This document shows positions 1 through 5,392 of a stretch of 5,863 nt of DNA, piece by piece. Each line of letters starts with the position of its first letter. Position 1 is the first letter of the stretch. The notes under the pieces were generated by a model. It made no database searches. It was not told the origin of the DNA and saw only the letters and a program-made list of their open reading frames with translations. The stretch spans positions 1-5,863 of the forward strand of contig JAFXRA010000048.1 of NCBI GenBank assembly GCA_017526725.1. Direction: 5' to 3'. Position numbers and translations under genes: made by a program. This DNA is from Candidatus Rifleibacteriota bacterium. Its GTDB lineage: Bacteria; Riflebacteria; Ozemobacteria; Ozemobacterales; Ozemobacteraceae.

Positions 1-678
1 AACGAAAAGCACTTAGTTTCCGATTTGATTTCCCCTAAAGATACAATAATTCTTGTAATACCTATAGATGAGTCAGCACCAAAAGGCAGACTGATTATGC
101 CTCAGCAGATGGCTATTAGAGATTTGCTTGATGCTCACTGCTCGGTGATTTGCTGTCAGGTTCAAGAATTGGAAAATACTTTGAATCTTCTTAAAAATCC
201 ACCGAAGTTGGTTATTACAGATTCACAAGCATTTAAAGAAGTTTCTGCTATAGTTCCTGAGAATATAGATTTAACTTCTTTTTCTATTTTAATGGCTCGT
301 TATAAGGGTGAACTAGATAGTCTTGTAAAAGGTGCTGAAACTCTCACCTTGTTAAAAGATGGAGATAAGGTATTGATTTCAGAAGGTTGTGTTCATCATA
401 GACAATGCAATGATATCGGCACGAAAAAGATGCCTGCTTGGATTGAAAAATATTCAAAAGCTAAGCCTGAATATGCTTTTTCTTCTGGTGGTGATTTTCC
501 TAAGGATTTGTCTGAATTTAAACTTATTGTTCATTGTGGTGGCTGTATGCTTAATGAGACTGAAATGAAAAACCGCATCTCTAAGGCTAAAGATGCGGGT
601 GTTCCAATCGTAAATTATGGGATGGCTATAGCTAAAATGAACGGGATTCTAACACGTTCTCTCAAAGTTCTGAGTTAG
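1..678 (+). CDS. hydF: HydF, [FeFe]-hydrogenase maturation GTPase (C-terminal part; 5' end outside window)
   Basis: HydF is the cytoplasmic scaffold on which the 2Fe subcluster of [FeFe]-hydrogenase is assembled, with HydE and HydG, before transfer to HydA. The frame is open from base 1, so this is a partial gene. The TTG at 25 lies inside conserved sequence and is not a true start. The N-terminal GTPase domain lies outside the window; what remains is the dimerisation and cluster-binding domains. Recognisable blocks are PIDESAPKGRLIMPQQ (bases 61-108), LVITDSQAF, LTSFSILMARYKG, the cluster site EGCVHH, the SSGGDFP block and HCGGCMLNE near the end. The [4Fe-4S] ligand pattern CxH-x46-CxxC is intact: Cys at 388-390, His at 394-396, and Cys at 535-537 and 544-546. 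This matches the family spacing, and the C-terminal block with VPIVNYG and NGILTR is complete. The gene ends in TAG, 2 bp from the stop of the convergent gene. No hydE, hydG or hydrogenase gene is visible. I am confident of the identity. Confidence 0.95.
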   Translation, partial: NEKHLVSDLISPKDTIILVIPIDESAPKGRLIMPQQMAIRDLLDAHCSVICCQVQELENTLNLLKNPPKLVITDSQAFKEVSAIVPENIDLTSFSILMARYKGELDSLVKGAETLTLLKDGDKVLISEGCVHHRQCNDIGTKKMPAWIEKYSKAKPEYAFSSGGDFPKDLSEFKLIVHCGGCMLNETEMKNRISKAKDAGVPIVNYGMAIAKMNGILTRSLKVLS

Positions 679-680
679 CA

Positions 681-1499
681 TCAGGGATGAAGATGTATTT
701 CTTCAAAGAAGAATTCGTTGGCTTTTTTCCAGGTTGTTCTTTTTTCTAAAGTGCTTAAAGGGAACGCGGCTTGAACTGCTTCATTTGTCATACTTGGCCC
801 CATATACATAACGTGGGCTTTTTTACCTTCAATTCCAAGAACCATAACACTCTCACCGTTTGGAACCTTGTTTTCTTCATCGAATTTTAGATATTTTGAA
901 GTAACCTGGTATTTTTGAACGCGATTATTTACGTTCTGCATTTGCTTTTTCAAAAGTTCTATGTTTTGTGCATCCCAGTTTCGAGGAGTTCTGAACTGAT
1001 TAATAATCTGGTTATAATATGCCATTGTTAATAATGAAGATTTTAGTATTGCATCTCTATAGCCAGAATCCAAACGAAGGTTTTTCATAACATTGGTTAC
1101 ACCGTCGAATAACTGGTATTTTGCTGCATACATATTAGCTAAAAGTCTGCATTCTTCTGGGAGCATTTTTTCTATATTTTTATATCTAACTGAAGCATTC
1201 TGGAACATAGTTTTAATTTCAGGCATTTTGCCTAATATATTAAGGTATTCCATTTCATGAAAATAGACTTCATAATTATCAATAAAGGCAAACATATCTA
1301 AAATTACTTCTCTTGGCTCTTTCTGCATGCTTTGATTACCAATCACAGCGGCTTTTGGTTGTGGAGTTAAACATTTCTGACAGAAATTAGCATTGTCAGG
1401 AATCTGAGCACTGCAGCCAATACATAATTTTGCTTCGGCTGATATAGTTGAACCAAGTATAAATATTGCGGCTATTGCTGCTAAAGTATTTTTTGACAT
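681..1499 (-). CDS. Exported zinc-ribbon protein of unknown function
   Basis: This encodes 272 residues from the ATG at 1499. That start is chosen because an AGAGGT ribosome site lies 7 nt upstream and a signal peptide begins there; the frame runs open to an ATG at 1604, but the extra 35 residues would bury the signal peptide. Residues 1-23 look like a Sec signal peptide: a short basic start, a hydrophobic core AAIAAIFILG, and an AEA cleavage site. No lipobox is present. Directly after it comes a four-cysteine zinc ribbon, CxxC-x10-CxxC (C26, C29, C40, C43), with the spacing of short zinc-ribbon domains. Residues about 55-205 look mostly helical and rich in aromatic residues and Met. Residues about 210-260, with GESVMVLGIEGKKAHVMYMG, look like a small beta domain, possibly SH3-like. 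I do not recognise a named family. It is divergent from the nitroreductase gene and convergent with hydF. The function is unknown; a structural or protein-binding role in the cell envelope is a guess. Confidence 0.8.
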   Translation of the reverse strand: MSKNTLAAIAAIFILGSTISAEAKLCIGCSAQIPDNANFCQKCLTPQPKAAVIGNQSMQKEPREVILDMFAFIDNYEVYFHEMEYLNILGKMPEIKTMFQNASVRYKNIEKMLPEECRLLANMYAAKYQLFDGVTNVMKNLRLDSGYRDAILKSSLLTMAYYNQIINQFRTPRNWDAQNIELLKKQMQNVNNRVQKYQVTSKYLKFDEENKVPNGESVMVLGIEGKKAHVMYMGPSMTNEAVQAAFPLSTLEKRTTWKKANEFFFEEIHLHP

Positions 1500-1505
1500 T
1501 TGTTT

Positions 1506-1511
1506 ACCTCT
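1506..1511 (-). promoter_or_regulatory. Ribosome binding site that sets the start of the zinc-ribbon gene
   Basis: Read on the minus strand this is AGAGGT, 7 nt before the ATG at 1499. It is the only good Shine-Dalgarno match near either candidate start of this gene. It supports the 272-residue product with its signal peptide over the longer frame beginning at 1604. Confidence 0.7.
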
Positions 1512-1526
1512 GTTTATGTTTGTTGG

Positions 1527-1556
1527 AGTATATATCGGCATTTTTGAGTGAGTTAA
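1527..1556 (-). promoter_or_regulatory. Candidate sigma-70-type promoter for the zinc-ribbon gene
   Basis: On the minus strand, TTAACT (1556-1551, 4 of 6 matches to TTGACA) and TATACT (1532-1527, 5 of 6 matches to TATAAT) are separated by 18 bp. Transcription would start near 1520, giving a leader of about 20 nt that still contains the AGAGGT site. The position is also inconsistent with use of the ATG at 1604. The -35 match is only moderate. Confidence 0.4.
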
Positions 1557-1575
1557 TGAATATTTGGCAAAATGA

Positions 1576-1604
1576 TTGATAGCTTGATTCAACTTTGTTA
1601 TCAT
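1576..1604 (+). promoter_or_regulatory. Sigma-70-type promoter for the nitroreductase gene
   Basis: TTGATA (1576-1581) and TATCAT (1599-1604) each match consensus at 5 of 6 positions and are separated by exactly 17 bp. Transcription would start near 1611, leaving a leader of about 38 nt before the ATG at 1649. This is the best promoter match in the window. It lies upstream of the true start of the divergent gene. Confidence 0.65.
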
Positions 1605-1607
1605 AAC
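1597..1607. promoter_or_regulatory. Palindrome overlapping the -10 element, possible operator
   Basis: GTTAT-C-ATAAC is a perfect 5-1-5 inverted repeat covering the proposed -10 hexamer of the nitroreductase promoter. Two more complementary pairs flank it (1594/1610 and 1595/1609), giving an imperfect 17-bp palindrome. A second short inverted repeat, TTGA-T-TCAA, lies at 1584-1592 in the promoter spacer. The position would suit a repressor, but the sequence is AT-rich and short and I cannot assign a regulator family. Confidence 0.3.
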
Positions 1608-1638
1608 TAATACTCAAGTTAAAGTTTTATTTTTGAAA

Positions 1639-1642
1639 GGGG
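1639..1642 (+). promoter_or_regulatory. Ribosome binding site of the nitroreductase gene
   Basis: The run AAAGGGGA has GGGG at 1639-1642, 6 nt before the ATG at 1649. It is a strong purine-rich site and supports this start. Confidence 0.6.
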
Positions 1643-1648
1643 ATAATT

Positions 1649-2161
1649 ATGGAATTTAATGAAGTAGTTAAAAATCGTTATTCTTGCAAAAAATTCAGTT
1701 CTCGTCAGGTTGGCAAAGAAGAATTGGAAGATATTCTTGAAGCTGGCCGCTTAGCTCCTACTGCTAAGAATCTTCAGGAACAGCGCATCTATGTTGTTCA
1801 GTCCGACGAAGGACTTGCTAAAATAGATAAATTGACTCCATGTCGTTATGGTGCACCAACTGTTCTCATTGTTGCTTTTGATAAAAATAATGTATTTACT
1901 TATCCTGGTGGAAAACGAGATTCAGGTCTTGAAGATGCTACTATTGTTGCTACTACTATGATGCTAGCTGCTACTAATGCAGGGGTTGATAGCTGCTGGT
2001 TAAATTTCTTCGATCCTGAAAAAGCTCAAAAAGAATTTGGATTACCAGATAATGAAGAAGTTTTGATGCTTCTAGACTTAGGTTATGCTGAAGAAGGTTC
2101 AAAACCTCTTCCAAACCATTTTTCTAGAAAAGAATTAAAAGAAACAGTAAGCTTTATTTGA
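1649..2161 (+). CDS. Nitroreductase-family FMN oxidoreductase
   Basis: This is a 170-residue single-domain protein of the nitroreductase fold. Such enzymes are cytoplasmic homodimers that bind FMN at the dimer interface and use NAD(P)H to reduce nitroaromatics, quinones, flavins or related electron acceptors. The N-terminal FMN phosphate motif is present as R10-Y11-S12-x-K14. It is followed by APTAKNLQ (36-43), the counterpart of the family APSAxNxQ block. The helix with DATIVATTMMLAATNAGVDS (96-115) leads into CWLNFF, equivalent to the family GxGxCW segment. DLGYAEE and HFSRKELKETV close the fold. The length is at the short end of the family and nothing seems missing. The physiological substrate cannot be read from sequence. 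The start is supported by a GGGG ribosome site. The gene has its own strong promoter and may read through the 75-bp gap into the kinase gene, since no terminator is seen between them. Confidence 0.92.
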   Translation: MEFNEVVKNRYSCKKFSSRQVGKEELEDILEAGRLAPTAKNLQEQRIYVVQSDEGLAKIDKLTPCRYGAPTVLIVAFDKNNVFTYPGGKRDSGLEDATIVATTMMLAATNAGVDSCWLNFFDPEKAQKEFGLPDNEEVLMLLDLGYAEEGSKPLPNHFSRKELKETVSFI

Positions 2162-2171
2162 CGGTAAATAA

Positions 2172-2200
2172 TTGTATAAATTTTTATATTCTAGTAAAAT
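2172..2200 (+). promoter_or_regulatory. Candidate promoter for the hybrid kinase gene
   Basis: TTGTAT (2172-2177, 3 of 6 matches) and TAAAAT (2195-2200, 5 of 6) are separated by 17 bp, with transcription expected near 2207. The surrounding 75 bp are almost entirely A and T, so chance matches are likely. Read-through from the nitroreductase promoter is an alternative. Confidence 0.3.
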
Positions 2201-2236
2201 AAAATAATAAATTATAGAAATTGGTTTGAACTAGAT

Positions 2237-4696
2237 ATGGGAAGTAACAAAACTGGTTTTTCTGTGAGACTGGCTATTTTGATGTCGGTTTTGCTTTTGG
2301 CTGTTAATCTAATAGTAGGGCACATCTTGATAAATTATTCAAGAAGTGCTATGAAAACCCTCATTAACAATCGTATGCTTGATATTTCAAAATCGGCAGC
2401 AGATATGATTAATGGGGATGTTCTAGAAAGATTAAAAAAAGAAGATAAAGGAACACCAGAATACCAGCAGATAAACGATTTCCTTGCTGTATTTCAGAGA
2501 AATATAGATTTGAAATACATTTATTGTATTAGAGACTTAGGAAATAAAAATTTTGTTTTTTCAGTTGATACTGCACCCGACCCTGGTGAATTTGGAACCC
2601 CTGTTGTGTATACTGATGCTTTGTATAAAGCCAGTTTAGGAGAATCAGCAGTTGATGAAAACCCTTATTCAGATTCCTGGGGTCGTTTTTATAGTGCTTA
2701 CAGCCCAATTTTTAATTCTAAAAATAAAGTTGCTGGTATTGTAGCTGTTGACTTTGCTGCTTCATGGTATGAGAATCAGATTGCAAATCAGACTAGGGTT
2801 ATATACTTCAGTAGTTTAATTTCTGTTTTCTTGGCAATTATTGTTGTTATTATAACTACTGGAAAATTTAGAAAACAGATTGCAATTATAAACTCAGATA
2901 TAAAGGATGTAATGGATGATATAAAAGATTTGACTCATAAGATTAATCCAAATGCTGAAATCAAGCAAATTGAGTTCAAGTCATCAGATGGGGTTTTAGA
3001 GCTTAGTCAACATATAGCCCAGATAAAAGATGAATTGCACCAATATATCCAAAATTTGCATACACAGGCTAATAGTATGATAAATGCTCTTTCTTCTGAC
3101 TACAGAGGTGTTTATTACATTGATTTAGACAAAAATGAAGGTATATGTTACCAATCTTATGAAAATTTAGATAATGCTCTTGGGCAAGGTGAACATTTCT
3201 CTTATAAAGAGACTTTTTCTTCATATGCCAAGAAATATGTTAGTGCTAAGTATATCGATCAATTTTTAAGCTTTATTGATTCTAGTGAAATAAGAAAAGC
3301 TTTGGCAAAGGAACGAATTATTTCTTATAAGTATATGATTACTAGAAATAATGTTGAATATTATGAAATGATACGTATTGCAGGTGTTCGTCACCCAGAA
3401 GACAGAGATGACAATATTGTTCATGCAGTAGGAATAGGTTTTACCGATGTTGATGCTGAAACCAGAAAAACATTGGCTCAAAGTCAAGCTTTAAGTGATG
3501 CATTAGCTGCGGCTGAAAGTGCAAATAAAGCTAAAACTGCGTTCCTTTCTAATATGAGCCATGAAATACGAACACCTATGAATGCAATTATCGGCCTTAA
3601 TAGAATAGCTTTAAGCGACACTAGTATTTTGGAAAGCACAAGAGACAATCTCGAAAAAATTGGAGTTTCCGCAGAACATTTGTTGGATATTATCAATGAT
3701 ATTCTTGATATGACACGTATAGAAGCTGGTAAAATGGTTTTGAAGGAAAAAGTCTTTTCATTATCTGCATTAATCAACCAAATAGATGTTATTATTGGTG
3801 GGCAATGTAACGATAAAGGTTTGAAATGGGAATGCGAGTATAATGGAAATGAGAATGATTATTTCGTCGGGGATAATATTAAGCTTAAGCAGGTTTTAAT
3901 TAATATTCTTGGTAATTCTGTTAAGTTTACTCCTAAAGGTGGTTCTGTCATTTTTTCTGTTGAACCTATAAGTCATTACGATAATAAGACTGCTCTTCGT
4001 TTTATTATGAAAGATACTGGTATAGGAATGAGTAAAGAATTTCTGCCCAAGCTTTTTGAGGCTTTCAGTCAGGAAGATCTTACTACAAAAACTAAATATG
4101 GTAGCACTGGTCTTGGTATGTCTATTACTAAGAGTATTGTAGATATGATGAATGGTGAAATCAAAGTTGATAGCGAAAAGAATGTTGGAACGACTTTTAC
4201 CTTAACTTTGACTTTAACCAATTCAGATCAGAAACCAAAAGAAATCGAAGAGGGTAGTCAAATAGATAGTAGTAAATCTGCTGATTCTGTAAATAATAAA
4301 AAAGCAGAATTAAAAGGTCGCCGTATTTTACTAGCTGAAGATATGGCAGTAAATGCTGAAATTATAAAAATGGTTCTTAGCATGCGTGAAATCAAAGTAG
4401 AACACGCTGTAAACGGCAAAATTGCTGTCGATATGTTTGCAAATAGTTCTGAAGGCTACTTTGACGCTGTTTTGATGGATATGAGAATGCCTGAAATGGA
4501 TGGCTTGGAAGCGGCTAAGCATATTAGAGCAATGGATAGAGATGATGCAAAGGTAATTCCTATTATAGCTTTAACCGCTAACGCTTTTGAGGAAGATGTT
4601 CAGCGTAGTCTACAAGCTGGTTTGAACGCTCACCTTAGCAAACCTGTTGAACCGGAAACCCTCTTTGTAACTCTCGAAAGTTTTATTAAACCCTAA
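2237..4696 (+). CDS. Membrane-bound hybrid sensor histidine kinase/response regulator
   Basis: This 819-residue protein senses an external signal and passes phosphate from His to an attached receiver. TM1 is at about 11-33. An extracytoplasmic Cache-like sensor spans about 36-185, with the blocks LKYIYCIRD, DTAPDPGEFGTPV, AVDENPYSDSWGRFYSAYSPI and KVAGIVAVDF. TM2 is at about 188-208, then a HAMP-like linker (210-280), a PAS-like region (about 283-410) and a short coiled coil (410-434). The dimerisation helix carries SHEIRTPMN with phosphoacceptor H442. The ATPase domain has its N box (N556, N560), DTGIGM (593-598), an F box around LFEAF (606-610) and GSTGLGM (622-628), so it looks active. After a linker rich in Ser, Lys and Glu, the receiver (696-817) has acidic E701-D702, phosphoacceptor D748 in LMDMRMPEMDG, T780 and K802. 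There is no Hpt or DNA-binding domain, so a separate phosphotransfer protein is probably needed. The ligand is unknown. The start has no good ribosome site but places TM1 correctly. Confidence 0.95.
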   Translation: MGSNKTGFSVRLAILMSVLLLAVNLIVGHILINYSRSAMKTLINNRMLDISKSAADMINGDVLERLKKEDKGTPEYQQINDFLAVFQRNIDLKYIYCIRDLGNKNFVFSVDTAPDPGEFGTPVVYTDALYKASLGESAVDENPYSDSWGRFYSAYSPIFNSKNKVAGIVAVDFAASWYENQIANQTRVIYFSSLISVFLAIIVVIITTGKFRKQIAIINSDIKDVMDDIKDLTHKINPNAEIKQIEFKSSDGVLELSQHIAQIKDELHQYIQNLHTQANSMINALSSDYRGVYYIDLDKNEGICYQSYENLDNALGQGEHFSYKETFSSYAKKYVSAKYIDQFLSFIDSSEIRKALAKERIISYKYMITRNNVEYYEMIRIAGVRHPEDRDDNIVHAVGIGFTDVDAETRKTLAQSQALSDALAAAESANKAKTAFLSNMSHEIRTPMNAIIGLNRIALSDTSILESTRDNLEKIGVSAEHLLDIINDILDMTRIEAGKMVLKEKVFSLSALINQIDVIIGGQCNDKGLKWECEYNGNENDYFVGDNIKLKQVLINILGNSVKFTPKGGSVIFSVEPISHYDNKTALRFIMKDTGIGMSKEFLPKLFEAFSQEDLTTKTKYGSTGLGMSITKSIVDMMNGEIKVDSEKNVGTTFTLTLTLTNSDQKPKEIEEGSQIDSSKSADSVNNKKAELKGRRILLAEDMAVNAEIIKMVLSMREIKVEHAVNGKIAVDMFANSSEGYFDAVLMDMRMPEMDGLEAAKHIRAMDRDDAKVIPIIALTANAFEEDVQRSLQAGLNAHLSKPVEPETLFVTLESFIKP

Positions 4697-4703
4697 TATC
4701 ATT

Positions 4704-5201
4704 TTAAATATTTAATAAGATATATATTAAAGCCGGCGCTAGACATATACCTATAATTACTAATGTTCCATATTTTTGGCTTAGTTCATAGGCTTTTATA
4801 TCATGCTCTTTATTAAACTCGCATTCCTTTATACCTTTTAAATCACCGTGGTATTTGCAATATATATAACCACTTTTTGAAATATCTCCTTCAGATGTAT
4901 AAAAACATTTTGTATTTTCAGGTGGTTGTGGCTTCTGTTTTAGATATTTACTATTTATCAGTAATTCTAATGTTGAATCATTTAATTCTGTAATTTTAAC
5001 AGCATTGTCCATATTATAAATTTCTACTGCTTTAGCTATGATTTTTAAGTTGGAAAAGCAGGCTTTTTGTCTAGGGAAAGCCCGTGATTTTTTACCAGGA
5101 TTTTGTACTGAAAAAACTATAAAAGTTGAAATACAAGATAGTATAAATGCTTGAATTAGCGTTGATAAAAAGCTTTGCTTTTTTTCCTTATCATTTTCCA
5201 T
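4704..5201 (-). CDS. Small protein with two membrane segments and a pilin-like middle domain
   Basis: This is a 165-residue protein. A charged start (MENDKEKKQS) is followed by TM1 at about 12-32 and TM2 at about 146-164, with a roughly 110-residue hydrophilic middle. The middle contains ACFSNLKIIAKAVEIYNMDN (47-66), then LLINSKYLKQKPQPPE and YTSEGDISKSGYIYCKYHGD (101-120). This resembles the soluble part of type II secretion/type IV pilin-like proteins, where C(Y/F)xN...A.E.YN.D leads into a YLK..P.PP stretch. The classical prepilin peptidase site (G before FTLIE) is absent and a second membrane segment is unusual for a pilin. C48, C99, C115 and C127 could pair or bind metal. The start at 5201 lacks a recognisable Shine-Dalgarno site, but no better start exists: an in-frame stop lies 12 codons upstream and there is no other Met before TM1. 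The gene converges on the kinase gene with a 7-bp gap. Its function is unknown, and the pilin resemblance is by eye only. Confidence 0.7.
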   Translation of the reverse strand: MENDKEKKQSFLSTLIQAFILSCISTFIVFSVQNPGKKSRAFPRQKACFSNLKIIAKAVEIYNMDNAVKITELNDSTLELLINSKYLKQKPQPPENTKCFYTSEGDISKSGYIYCKYHGDLKGIKECEFNKEHDIKAYELSQKYGTLVIIGICLAPALIYILLNI

Positions 5202-5349
5202 TTTTTTAATTATTTTTGTAGTTCTTTGGATAGCATCTTAAGCTCGTAATTGTAGAATTTAAATAATTAGTTACATATTATTAATTAACTGAAGAAGAAA
5301 ATCAAATATTTGCTAAAACAATCCCCTTATCTCTCTTCTCTAATCTCTA

Positions 5350-5384
5350 AAAAAAGACCTAGCATTATAAGCTAGGTCTTTTTT
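5350..5384 (-). terminator. Intrinsic terminator of the VWA-domain gene
   Basis: A perfect hairpin: GACCTAGC (5356-5363) pairs with GCTAGGTC (5371-5378) around a 7-nt loop. The stem is extended by six A:T pairs (5350-5355 with 5379-5384). On the minus strand it ends in a run of seven T (5355-5349). It begins 8 bp past the TAA of the gene at 5393, as expected for its terminator. A T-run is also present on the plus strand, so it could act in both directions, but no plus-strand gene reads into it. Confidence 0.9.
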
Positions 5385-5392
5385 CCTTTATA

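Noticed and set aside
699..713. Hairpin TTCTTC-AAA-GAAGAA just after the hydF stop, as a possible hydF terminator.
   Set aside because: It is AT-rich, has no following T-run on either strand, and lies in the Phe/Glu-rich end of the zinc-ribbon coding sequence, which explains it.
1500..1604. Extending the zinc-ribbon gene to the ATG at 1604, giving 307 residues.
   Set aside because: It has no ribosome site, would place 35 residues before the signal peptide, and would overlap the good nitroreductase promoter; the ATG at 1499 has a clear AGAGGT site.
2162..2236. Possible terminator or hairpin between the nitroreductase and kinase genes (TTTTA...TAAAA).
   Set aside because: The stem is only five A:T pairs and unstable; the region is simply very AT-rich.
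3266..3777. Two open frames on the minus strand inside the kinase gene.
   Set aside because: They lie opposite well-conserved PAS-like and histidine-kinase coding sequence, resemble no family, and are shadows of the real frame.
4331..4522. A 63-residue minus-strand frame opposite the receiver domain.
   Set aside because: It is a shadow of the conserved receiver coding sequence, with no ribosome site or recognisable product.
5249..5305. Possible promoter elements for the pilin-like gene on the minus strand: TTGATT with TAATAT at 19-bp spacing, or a lone TACAAT.
   Set aside because: The spacing is too long for the first and the second has no -35 partner; in such AT-rich DNA both may be chance.
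5310..5348. Purine-rich tract on the minus strand with an AAGGGGA ribosome-site-like string.
   Set aside because: The codons that follow reach a stop at once (TTG TTT TAG), so no gene starts there; I see only an AT-rich leader and a pyrimidine-rich tract on the plus strand.
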